This document shows, piece after piece, positions 18,643 to 27,823 of a stretch of 64,000 bases of DNA; position 1 is the stretch's first letter, and each line of letters starts with the position of its first letter. The DNA is from an uncultured Flavobacteriaceae bacterium (GTDB lineage Bacteria; Bacteroidota; Bacteroidia; Flavobacteriales; Flavobacteriaceae), in assembly GCA_938084555.1 (NCBI GenBank), contig CALKFR010000008.1:1-64000 (forward strand), written 5' to 3'. The notes beneath the pieces are model-generated. The model searched no databases. It saw only the letters and a program-made list of their open reading frames with translations, and was not told where the DNA came from. The position numbers and the translations under genes are program-made.

Positions 18643-21429
18643 TTATATTTCTAATATATAGCTGCTTAAACTAGCTTCATGCGGTAGATTCATCTTTTTA
18701 CGTAGACGATATCTTTTAACCTCTACACTTCTTATTGATATGTTTAGTAGAGGTGCAATTTCTTTTGAAGATAAATTTAATCTGAGGTAAGTACATAGTC
18801 TTAAGTCATTTGATGTAAGGTTTGAATGTTCTGACTTTAATTTTTTCATAAAACCTTTGTCAGTGTTTTTGAAAGCTTCTTCAAATAGCTTCCAATCATC
18901 AGAGGTGTTTAAATTATCATTGATGAGCTCTATAACTTCTTTAATTTTATTATTATTAGTATTACTTAACTCCTTTTTTATGGTTCCTAGCAATTCATTC
19001 CTTTTGATTAAATTCATGGTAGAAAGTCCAAGCTCTCTATTTTTTGAATCAATATCTTTCTGCAAATCTAAATTTTTAAAATGCATTAATTGCTGCTCAT
19101 TTTCTAGTTGCTTTATTTCTAATTCTTTTTCTTTTCGTTTTAATAGTTTTGCTTGTTGATTCTTAAAGTAATTTCTATGCAAAACATTAATAATCATAAG
19201 TAAAAGAATAACTGAAATTATATATATAATCAAAGATGAAGTTTTTAAATACCAAGGTTTTGCAATATTGAAACCGTATTTAATTGTATTGGTAGTTGTT
19301 TGCGCACCAACCTTGCCTTTAATCTCAAAAGTATAGTTTCCGTGAGGTAAGTTTTCAAAGTATATTTCAGATTTTGTGGACCAATTACTCCATTCATTGT
19401 TAAGCCCCAATAATCTATATTGAAATAATGAAGGTAAATATTTATTGAAGTCTGAAATGCTGTAGAAAAATTTAATGTCATTTTCCTCATTTTTTAAAAC
19501 ACCATTTTCCGAGAGACTTAAATATTTTTGACCTCCTTGTAAAGAATTTGTTGTAATCTCATCTAACTTAATAATTTGCGTATTCTTAGTTCTGGTTTTT
19601 ATATCTGCAACTATATATCCACTTTTGGTCCCAATTATATATTTGTCATCCTCTATATAAAGAATGTTTTCGTATCCGTCTTTTGTCTCTCTATCACTAT
19701 TAGGAATTGGAATTGAAAACAATTCATATTTAGGGCTTAGTTTTTCTTTTTGGACATAAGATATATTATCATTTGTAAATGCAAATAATTTGTTGTTTTC
19801 ACTAATTAATTTTCCTGAGATATATCCTTTATCCCCAAAAATAGTACTTAATATAGTATCTTTTTTAAAATTTGAAGAGAGTGAATCAAAATAAAACACC
19901 CCTTCATTAGAGCCATAAAGAACTTTATTATTGTATTTATTTAGACTTGATTTTATGCTTTTTCTTAGGGTAGTTTTAGAAGATGATAAAACCTCTTTAA
20001 ATTCATTATCAATCTTTAATTGAAAGACACCCTTTTGTTCATGACTTACTAATAGTTCATTAGGACTAATAAACTCAAGATATCTAGACGAGATATCAAA
20101 ACCCTTTATTTTATTTCTTAAGTTCCATTTTTTACTTTTATTCTGAAGTACGTATAGCCCTTTATAATTTCCTAATAGTAATAAATCTTCTTTACCTGAG
20201 ATTTCTTTGATCAGCCAAGTTCCAAAAGTATTCGATATTCTATCTGCTTTACCTTTTGAAATTATAAATATTCCTTTGTCATGTCCACAAAAAAGAGTGT
20301 TTTTAAATTTTTGTAAAGACCAAACCTGACCTTCTGTTCCTGGGACAAAACGAAATCTATCTTTTTTATCTTTATAAAAAAGACCTTGATTAGTCCCTAA
20401 ATATAAAACTCCATCATCTAAAAAAGTTGTATAAACAGATCCTAAAACCCCCAGATCATCTTTGTATACTCTGAAAGGAACATTAAAATTAATATTACTA
20501 ATTCCATTATCTAAACCAAGCCAAACATTTTCATCAATATCTTCGAATAGTGAAAGCACTGTGTTATTTCCTAGGCCTCTACTTTGATTAATCGTAAATG
20601 AAACTTTTTTTTCTTTATTTATATATAAAATTCCATTAGACACAGATCCAAGAATAAAATCTCCATTTTTTAATCGCAAGCTATTGTAAATATTGTAATT
20701 GCGTAGTTTCGTATTAAGAAGAGGATCCCATTCCCTTATACTTTTGTTGTTTTCTTTAATGAAAAATCCGTGTTCTTTTGTTTGAAATAAGAGTTGAGCA
20801 TTATTTTCAAAAATATTAATTACAATTCTGTTTTTTAAAATTTCATCACTGCTAATTAATATTTCCTCACCATTTTTAAACTTAAAGATTCCTTGGTTTA
20901 TCTTTTGATAATATATTTCGTTATTTACTTTATAAATTTTAGTAATTGAAGTTTCAGCCTCAATAATGGCAATAGTTTTAAATTTAGAATCATATATATA
21001 TATTCTGTCTAAAGATTGAAAAAGAATCCATCGGTCAAGTTCTAAAATATTCCAAAACTCTTCATCTTCAGCTAGAGATATATTTTTATTTGAAGTAATA
21101 GAGCTGTATTCTAAAGTTCCAAAATTATTCTTCTCCCAAAATCCAAAATCCATATAACTACCGGTGTAAATTTTCTCACCAATAACTTTAACGGACCTAA
21201 CAATAGATGAATTTTTTGATTTATAAAGCTTCCACCTAGCACCATTATACATGAGAAGTCCTTTGTTATTTGCAAAATAAATAGATTTATCCTTCCCTTG
21301 AGAGATACCCCAGTTTTGATCTTCAGCGCCATAATCTTTTGGTTTAAAAACTTCAATAGGAGGAAGTTCTTGTGAAAAAACACTGAATTGGACAATTATA
21401 AAAAAATAAATAAAATTTCTAATCTTCAT
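18643..21429 (-). CDS. PUL regulator: beta-propeller + Y_Y_Y + transmembrane helix + coiled coil + LuxR-type HTH
   Basis: 928 aa; repeated propeller-like blades, Y_Y_Y-like segment ending GFNIAKPWYLKTS, TM helix, C-terminal LSSKEIAPLLNISIRSVEVKRYRLRKKMNL HTH; no histidine kinase motifs. Confidence 0.85.
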   Translation of the reverse strand: MKIRNFIYFFIIVQFSVFSQELPPIEVFKPKDYGAEDQNWGISQGKDKSIYFANNKGLLMYNGARWKLYKSKNSSIVRSVKVIGEKIYTGSYMDFGFWEKNNFGTLEYSSITSNKNISLAEDEEFWNILELDRWILFQSLDRIYIYDSKFKTIAIIEAETSITKIYKVNNEIYYQKINQGIFKFKNGEEILISSDEILKNRIVINIFENNAQLLFQTKEHGFFIKENNKSIREWDPLLNTKLRNYNIYNSLRLKNGDFILGSVSNGILYINKEKKVSFTINQSRGLGNNTVLSLFEDIDENVWLGLDNGISNINFNVPFRVYKDDLGVLGSVYTTFLDDGVLYLGTNQGLFYKDKKDRFRFVPGTEGQVWSLQKFKNTLFCGHDKGIFIISKGKADRISNTFGTWLIKEISGKEDLLLLGNYKGLYVLQNKSKKWNLRNKIKGFDISSRYLEFISPNELLVSHEQKGVFQLKIDNEFKEVLSSSKTTLRKSIKSSLNKYNNKVLYGSNEGVFYFDSLSSNFKKDTILSTIFGDKGYISGKLISENNKLFAFTNDNISYVQKEKLSPKYELFSIPIPNSDRETKDGYENILYIEDDKYIIGTKSGYIVADIKTRTKNTQIIKLDEITTNSLQGGQKYLSLSENGVLKNEENDIKFFYSISDFNKYLPSLFQYRLLGLNNEWSNWSTKSEIYFENLPHGNYTFEIKGKVGAQTTTNTIKYGFNIAKPWYLKTSSLIIYIISVILLLMIINVLHRNYFKNQQAKLLKRKEKELEIKQLENEQQLMHFKNLDLQKDIDSKNRELGLSTMNLIKRNELLGTIKKELSNTNNNKIKEVIELINDNLNTSDDWKLFEEAFKNTDKGFMKKLKSEHSNLTSNDLRLCTYLRLNLSSKEIAPLLNISIRSVEVKRYRLRKKMNLPHEASLSSYILEI

Positions 21430-21697
21430 TATTTTTGTTTTGAAGAATCTACAACCATAAAGGAATAAAATTGAATTATCTTCATTTGTTTGGTTCCCAA
21501 GTTACGTTAAATCTATTAAATACAAAGACTTTTAGTTTTTATGTATTGTTTGTGTAAAGGTTTTATGTTTTTTTTAACCTTTTTGAGAACCCACAATAAT
21601 TCAAAAAATTAACCTCATTAAAGTAAGAGGGAAAAATAAAATATCATATAATTATAAGTTTTTGTAACTTATGCTTTTAAATATAAATTCATAAACT

Positions 21698-22156
21698 ATG
21701 CCAAACTACACATTGAAAATTAACGGAAAACAAATTGAAGTTAATGTAGATGAGGACACTCCGCTTCTTTGGGTTCTGAGAGATGAATTAACGATGAAGG
21801 GTACAAAATTTGGTTGTGGAATAGCTCAATGTGGAGCATGTACTGTCCATGTAAATAATATTGCAGTAAGAAGTTGTTCTCTTCCTATATCTTCTATTTC
21901 AGAGGAATCTATTACAACTATTGAGGGACTCTCAGAAAATGGCACTCATCCCGTGCAATTAGCTTGGAAAGAAATAGATGTTCCACAATGCGGTTATTGT
22001 CAGGCCGGTCAAATAATGACCGCTTCCGCTTTTTTAAAGGATAACTCAACACCAACAAAAAAAGAAATTAGAGAGGCAATGCATGGGAATATATGTAGAT
22101 GTGCATCTTATAATAGAATTGAAAAAGCAGTTGAGCTGGCTGCAAAAAACTTATAA
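21698..22156 (+). CDS. (2Fe-2S)-binding small subunit of a molybdenum hydroxylase (IorA-like)
   Basis: 152 aa; GCGIAQCGACTVHVN and CGYCQAGQIM..NICRCASYNRI cysteine motifs. Confidence 0.93.
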   Translation: MPNYTLKINGKQIEVNVDEDTPLLWVLRDELTMKGTKFGCGIAQCGACTVHVNNIAVRSCSLPISSISEESITTIEGLSENGTHPVQLAWKEIDVPQCGYCQAGQIMTASAFLKDNSTPTKKEIREAMHGNICRCASYNRIEKAVELAAKNL

Positions 22157-22177
22157 ACTAATTCATTTTTAAAATTT

Positions 22178-24340
22178 ATGATATCTCAAAATAAATCACA
22201 TAGTTTTAGTAGAAGAAATTTTCTAAAAACATCTTTACTAGCAGGTGGAGGAATGTTAATTGGATTTAATTTGTTAAGTGCTTGTAAGCCAGATGCTATC
22301 TTACCAATAGATATATCTAAGCTAAATTTTAATGATTTTAATGCATTTATAAAAATTTCTGATGAAGGCTATGTAACAATTTTTTCACCAAACCCTGAAA
22401 TAGGTCAAGGTGTAAAAACAGCTATGCCAATGATTATAGCTGAAGAGTTAGATGTTGATTGGAACAAGGTTTCAGTGGCACAAGGAATTTACGATCCAAA
22501 AAATTATCAAAGGCAAGTTGCTGGAGGTAGCCAATCAATTCGCTTTGGTTGGGACGCCCTCAGACAAACAGGAGCAACTACAAAACAAATGTTGGTTAAT
22601 GCCGCAGCAATACAGTGGGGAGTTAATCCAAGTTCTTGTTCTGCGTCTCAAGGAATTATAAGCAATGCAAATGGTGATACTCTTGGTTACGGAGAAGTCG
22701 TAAAAGTAGCTGCTAATTTAGAGGTCCCAGAAAATATCATTCTTAAAGACCCTAAAGATTTTAAAATTATTGGACATGATATTACAAATGTAGATATTCA
22801 AAAAATAATAACAGGGAAACCACTATTTGGAATAGATTATACTTCTGAAGGAATGGTCTATGCTTCTGTTTTAAGACCACCAGCTTTTGGACACAAACTG
22901 ACTAGTTTCGATGATCAAATTTCGAGAAGTATTAATGGAGTTATAGAAGTTATTAAATTTGGTGATAAGATAGCTGTTTTAGCAACAAATACTTGGGCAG
23001 CAATGAAAGGGAAAAAAGCAATAGTAGCTCATTGGAAACAAGACACAAAACCGGAAAGTACAGAAGATCATAATTTTGAATTAATAAAGATTTTAAACGG
23101 TAATAAGTTTAATACAAATAGAGAGGATGGAAATGTAGAAACTGCTTTTAAAAATGCAGATAAAATTATTGAAAGAACATATGAGTCTCCATTCCTTCCT
23201 CACAATTGTATGGAGCCCATGAATTTTTATGCTAATGTTACTGATAAAAAAGTTCATCTTGTAGGACCTATTCAAACTCCTGCATGGACTTCAGGGAAAA
23301 TAGCAAAAATATTAAACAGAAAACCTGAGGAAATTCATCTAGAAATGACCAGAATGGGAGGAGGCTTTGGAAGAAGACTCTACGGCGACTTTGCCGAAGA
23401 GGCAGCTCAAATCTCAAATATTACTAAAAAACCAATTCAAGTTGTTTTTTCTAGAGAAGACGATATGGCAGCTGGAACCTACAGACCAGCCATTAAATAT
23501 AGAATAAAAGCCGCTATCAAAGAGGGCAAGCTTACGGCTTACCACTTAAAAGAAGCTGCTATTAACGGGAATATGTATGGATTGATTGCAAATTTTTTCC
23601 CTGCAGGATGTATTCCAAATTATAAGGTTAGTACTGAAAATTATAAAAGTAATATAACCACTGGTGCATGGAGAGCCCCTTTTACAAACTTTTTAGCATT
23701 TGCTGAACAGAGTTTTTTTAGCGAAATAGCTAATGAATTAGATGTAGATCATCCTAAGCTAATTATTGATCTTCTTCAAAATGTAAAAGGGACGACAGAT
23801 GAACGAATTCAATATTCTCCAGAAAGAATGGAGGAAACAATTAATCTAGTTATTAAAAAATCTAATTGGGGTAAAACATCTGAAGGAATTTATCAAGGTT
23901 TCTCTGCCTACTACTGTCATAATACTCATGTAGCAGAGGTAGCTGATATTGAGTTGAAAAATGGAATGCCTGTTGTTAAAAAAGTAACTGTGGCTGTTGA
24001 TTGTGGAATTGTTGTGAATCCTTTGGGAGCAAAAAATCAACTAGAGGGTGGAGTTATTGATGGAATTGGTCATGCCATGTATGGTGATTTTTCTTTTAAA
24101 AGTGGAACTCCACAGTCAGTTAATTTTGATAAGTACCGCTTAATTAGAATGGAAGAAACTCCTGAAGTAAAGTCTTATTTTGTTGAGAGTAATTTGTCAC
24201 CCACAGGGCTGGGAGAGCCAGGTCTTCCTCCAGCAGGGGGAGCAGTAGCGAACGCCATTTTCAAGGCAACAGGGCAACGCTTATTGAAACAACCTTTTAT
24301 CAATCAATTAGAAATGTCTAGAAGTAAAATTTTAGGATAA
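22178..24340 (+). CDS. Molybdopterin-binding large subunit of a molybdenum hydroxylase (IorB-like)
   Basis: 720 aa; Tat-like signal SRRNFLKTSLLAGGGML; RMGGGFGRRLYGDF; GLGEPGLPPAGGAVANAI. Confidence 0.92.
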   Translation: MISQNKSHSFSRRNFLKTSLLAGGGMLIGFNLLSACKPDAILPIDISKLNFNDFNAFIKISDEGYVTIFSPNPEIGQGVKTAMPMIIAEELDVDWNKVSVAQGIYDPKNYQRQVAGGSQSIRFGWDALRQTGATTKQMLVNAAAIQWGVNPSSCSASQGIISNANGDTLGYGEVVKVAANLEVPENIILKDPKDFKIIGHDITNVDIQKIITGKPLFGIDYTSEGMVYASVLRPPAFGHKLTSFDDQISRSINGVIEVIKFGDKIAVLATNTWAAMKGKKAIVAHWKQDTKPESTEDHNFELIKILNGNKFNTNREDGNVETAFKNADKIIERTYESPFLPHNCMEPMNFYANVTDKKVHLVGPIQTPAWTSGKIAKILNRKPEEIHLEMTRMGGGFGRRLYGDFAEEAAQISNITKKPIQVVFSREDDMAAGTYRPAIKYRIKAAIKEGKLTAYHLKEAAINGNMYGLIANFFPAGCIPNYKVSTENYKSNITTGAWRAPFTNFLAFAEQSFFSEIANELDVDHPKLIIDLLQNVKGTTDERIQYSPERMEETINLVIKKSNWGKTSEGIYQGFSAYYCHNTHVAEVADIELKNGMPVVKKVTVAVDCGIVVNPLGAKNQLEGGVIDGIGHAMYGDFSFKSGTPQSVNFDKYRLIRMEETPEVKSYFVESNLSPTGLGEPGLPPAGGAVANAIFKATGQRLLKQPFINQLEMSRSKILG

Positions 24341-24925
24341 TTTCAATAGTTTTTGATAAGCTTCTTTTGTGTCAACATCAAAAAAGGGAGTCTTTGATTT
24401 CATTTTTAAGACTTCTTTTTTATATTTTTTTACCACGGGTTTTGCACCTTCATTATTAGATAATATTGATAATTCATTAAACAATGATTTATCAAAAATA
24501 GCTGGAACTCCAGAGATATCTTCGTAGTTAGTAAGTATAATACGTTTACCTGTTTCGTCTGATAATGAAATTAATTCTTCATAATGCTCTTTGGTCACTA
24601 GCGGAGTATCTGCAAGTGTAACAATTACTCTATTGTAATCATTTTTCTTCTTTATAAGTTCAATCCCTTTACTTATTGAACTTCCCATACCATCTTCCCA
24701 ATTATTATTTTTGAGGATGGTTACTTTTTGACCTCTAATGGATTTAAAAACATCAGAAAAATGAGCACCAATAACAATAAAAACATCTGCATATTTTATG
24801 CTGTTAGCTTGTTCAATTGCGTGTAGTAGTAATGTAGTATTATTATAGGGTAATAATTGTTTAGGTTCACCCATTCTTTTAGACTCACCGGCAGCAAGAA
24901 TTAATATTGCAGTTTTAGGCATCAT
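24332..24925 (-). CDS. MobA/MocA-like nucleotidyltransferase (Mo-cofactor cytidylyltransferase type)
   Basis: 197 aa; AILILAAGESKRMGEPKQLLPY nucleotidyltransferase motif; adjacent to molybdenum hydroxylase genes. Confidence 0.88.
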   Translation of the reverse strand: MMPKTAILILAAGESKRMGEPKQLLPYNNTTLLLHAIEQANSIKYADVFIVIGAHFSDVFKSIRGQKVTILKNNNWEDGMGSSISKGIELIKKKNDYNRVIVTLADTPLVTKEHYEELISLSDETGKRIILTNYEDISGVPAIFDKSLFNELSILSNNEGAKPVVKKYKKEVLKMKSKTPFFDVDTKEAYQKLLKLS

Positions 24926-25929
24926 TTATGTATTCCAATTTGTTTATCTTTCAAATATATGGGTTTTTGATTTCTAATGACAGATAATATTTCAGCAAGA
25001 ATAGAAATAGCGATTTCTTGAGGTGTTTCTGCCCCTATATTAATACCCGAAGGACCATATATTTTATCAAAAAAAACTTCAGAAATTAAATCATTTTTTT
25101 CCATTAAATCATTTAATAATTTTTCTCTTCGTTTACTTGGGCCAAGTAATCCAATATAATTTATTTCTTTCCCAACAAGTTCCGACAGGTATTTTAAATC
25201 TTTCACATAACTATGAGACATAATCACAACTGCTGTTTGAGAATCAAAAGAAAAGTCACCTAATTCTTTTTCATTAATTCCATAATAATTAGTGGCACCA
25301 GGAAAATCTTTAATTGATTTTAGCTCGTCTATTGGAGCAACAATATCCACATTCCATCCTGTTGCTGATGCATATTTACACAATTGAACTGCATCATGTT
25401 CACAGCCAATTATAATTAATTTAAATACTGGTTTGATGGTTTGACTAAAAAGAGTCAGATTTTTTTTAGGTTTAATTTCTGATACAGATAATTCTTGATT
25501 ATTAAAATGAAAGCAAGAACTTCCCTGACTTATTTTTGAGGTTTCTTTTGAAAAATAGGAATTAATTAGAAAAGGTTTTCTTGAGGAGCATTGCTTTTCA
25601 AAAGCATCAAAAAATTTATTTGTTGGATGAAAAGGCTCAATTAAAATATATAAAATTCCTTCACATCCTAGACGGTATCGTCCATCATATTCCATTAATG
25701 TAGACGAATTGGTTTCAAAAACTTGTTTTGATTGACGTAAAATTTCCTTTTCAACACAACCACCACTAACAGCACCAATCATTTTTCCGTCTTCTTGAAT
25801 AGACATTCTAACTCCAGGTCTTCTGTAGGATGAACCATCTAAAGAAACTACTGATGCAAGTGCCGTTTTGACCCCTTTACTTTGAGCAATTTTAGCAGAG
25901 CGTATGATGTCTTTTAATTCGTGTATCAT
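24922..25929 (-). CDS. XdhC/CoxI family molybdenum hydroxylase maturation factor
   Basis: SLDGSSYRRPGVRMSIQEDGKMIGAVSGGCVE and YIGLLGPSKRREKLL; start moved from 25977 to internal ATG at 25929 (MIHELKDIIRSAK). Confidence 0.9.
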   Translation of the reverse strand: MIHELKDIIRSAKIAQSKGVKTALASVVSLDGSSYRRPGVRMSIQEDGKMIGAVSGGCVEKEILRQSKQVFETNSSTLMEYDGRYRLGCEGILYILIEPFHPTNKFFDAFEKQCSSRKPFLINSYFSKETSKISQGSSCFHFNNQELSVSEIKPKKNLTLFSQTIKPVFKLIIIGCEHDAVQLCKYASATGWNVDIVAPIDELKSIKDFPGATNYYGINEKELGDFSFDSQTAVVIMSHSYVKDLKYLSELVGKEINYIGLLGPSKRREKLLNDLMEKNDLISEVFFDKIYGPSGINIGAETPQEIAISILAEILSVIRNQKPIYLKDKQIGIHK

Positions 25930-26024
25930 ATAAGAGAATACCAAATTACAAATTTTTGAAGTTTTCTGGAGAATCATTTTTCAAGTTTTTAAAACTTTAT
26001 CTTTACCTTATAAATAAAAAGTAC

Positions 26025-26924
26025 ATGAAAACCTTAATTTACATACCTATACTAAGTTTATTTGCTCTTGGAACTACTTTTGCTCAAAAAAATAATGTAG
26101 CAGTTGACAGTTATTGGTCTCAAGGAAAAGCTGAAGTTAATGTATATAAAGTTTCTCAAAATAGATATCAGGAAAATCATTCAGGACAACTTGTAAGTGT
26201 ATTTGTGACTGAAGATTTTTTAACAAATAAACAGGTAAAAAATGAATACTATGTGAGTGAAAATTCAACATGGATACTAAAGAATATTCAATTAAAAAAA
26301 TTTACAACAGGAGTCTATGATTACTCATTATTTAACTCTGTGTTTACTCCAATAGATAGAAGTAATTTTCCAAAATCACTAAAAGTTTCTGCTTCTTCTC
26401 AAGAATGGTGTGGAACTATATATACTCAATTTAATCTCATTTTAAATTCAGATTACAAAGTAGAACATCGCTCATATTTTGAGAAAGAAGGAGATATAGC
26501 CACTAGAATTAAAAGTTCATATCTTGAGGATGAAGTTTTTACAGTTTTGAGAATGAACCCGTTATTGTTACCACTAGGTACTGTTCAGTTAATACCTCCA
26601 GCAAATTATATTCAATTGAAACATTTACAAATCCAATCTTATAAAGCTTTTACATCGTTAATTCCCTATACTAAAAAAGAGCTTTCTGGCTCAAATTTAA
26701 TGGAATATAAAATAGTGTATCCTCAGTTGAAAAGAAGTATAAATATAGTTTTTGAAAATAAAGCACCTTACAAAATTATGGGATGGTTTGAAAAATTTCC
26801 TTCTTCTTTTGACGGAAAACTTAGAACTACTAGTGTAATTTTAAAGACTCAAAAAATGTTACCTTACTGGAAACAAAATAGTTTAAAGGATAAAAAATTA
26901 AGAGAGGAATTGGGGTTACACTAA
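26025..26924 (+). CDS. Conserved secreted protein of unknown function
   Basis: 299 aa from ATG at 26025 (ORF listed from 25956); signal peptide MKTLIYIPILSLFALGTTFAQ. Confidence 0.7.
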   Translation: MKTLIYIPILSLFALGTTFAQKNNVAVDSYWSQGKAEVNVYKVSQNRYQENHSGQLVSVFVTEDFLTNKQVKNEYYVSENSTWILKNIQLKKFTTGVYDYSLFNSVFTPIDRSNFPKSLKVSASSQEWCGTIYTQFNLILNSDYKVEHRSYFEKEGDIATRIKSSYLEDEVFTVLRMNPLLLPLGTVQLIPPANYIQLKHLQIQSYKAFTSLIPYTKKELSGSNLMEYKIVYPQLKRSINIVFENKAPYKIMGWFEKFPSSFDGKLRTTSVILKTQKMLPYWKQNSLKDKKLREELGLH

Positions 26925-27823
26925 AAGAAAATTTCTTGGGCTAATCTGAAAGTATTAGCATGCGCATCTATTATAATTTTAATATCAGGTGAGTAACCAC
27001 CACCCATACTGCACATTACCGGAATGTTATGATTTTTGCAGGTTTGTAATACAAATCTGTCGCGTTCTTTACACCCCTCTATTGTAAGAGAAAGTTTTCC
27101 TAGCTTGTCTGTTTGGATAACATCTACACCACATAAATAATAGATAAAATCAGGTTGCTCTTTAGTTATTAAGTCTGGCAAGACTTCTTTTAGAATTGAT
27201 AAATATGTAGTATCGTTAGCCCCGTTTTCTAGAGGAATATCTAAATCACTTTTTTCTTTATGAAACGGATAATTACTTTTTCCATGCATTGAAAAGGTAA
27301 AAACAGTGGGATCGTTATAGAATATTTCTGCAGTCCCATTTCCTTGGTGTACGTCTAAATCAATGATTAATATTTTGTTTGCCAATTCTTTTTGTAAAAG
27401 ATACCTAGCTCCAATGGCTTGGTCATTTAACATGCAAAACCCTTCTCCTTTATTGGTAAAAGCATGATGAGTTCCGCCTGCAATATTCATTGCAATACCA
27501 TATTTGAGAGCAAATTCACTAGCTTTTATAGTGCCATCTGCAATAATCATTTCTCTGGCAATTAAATCTTCATTTAAAGGGAAACCAATTTTTCTTGCTG
27601 CTTTTTGATTGAGAGTCATATTCATTAAATCTGAAACATACTCTGGGTCATGCACCATAAAAAAATACTTGTTATTTGGAATTTCGGGTTTAAAGAAATT
27701 TTCTTCTTTGCAGGTTCCTTCATAAAGTAATTGCTGAGGGAGTAGGTCGTACTTTTCCATTGGAAACCTGTGTCCCTCTGGTAAATTGTGTTTGTAAATG
27801 GGATGATATGCTATTTTAAGCAT
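26921..27823 (-). CDS. Histone deacetylase family / acetoin utilisation-like deacetylase
   Basis: 300 aa; IAGGTHHAFTNKGEGFCMLND, ILIIDLDVHQGNGTAEIF, SMGGGYSPDI. Confidence 0.92.
   Translation of the reverse strand: MLKIAYHPIYKHNLPEGHRFPMEKYDLLPQQLLYEGTCKEENFFKPEIPNNKYFFMVHDPEYVSDLMNMTLNQKAARKIGFPLNEDLIAREMIIADGTIKASEFALKYGIAMNIAGGTHHAFTNKGEGFCMLNDQAIGARYLLQKELANKILIIDLDVHQGNGTAEIFYNDPTVFTFSMHGKSNYPFHKEKSDLDIPLENGANDTTYLSILKEVLPDLITKEQPDFIYYLCGVDVIQTDKLGKLSLTIEGCKERDRFVLQTCKNHNIPVMCSMGGGYSPDIKIIIDAHANTFRLAQEIFF

Larger units (their letters stand above)
49..21429 (-). other. Laminarin/beta-1,3(1,6)-glucan polysaccharide utilisation locus (PUL)
   Basis: Contiguous minus-strand run of SusC-like, SusD-like, CBM/PKD lipoprotein, GH16, GH-A clan enzyme, GH94/149-like, GH17, GH30, MFS transporter, plus upstream Y_Y_Y/LuxR regulator; GH16+GH17+GH30 is the known laminarin PUL signature in marine Flavobacteriia. 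Confidence 0.88.
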
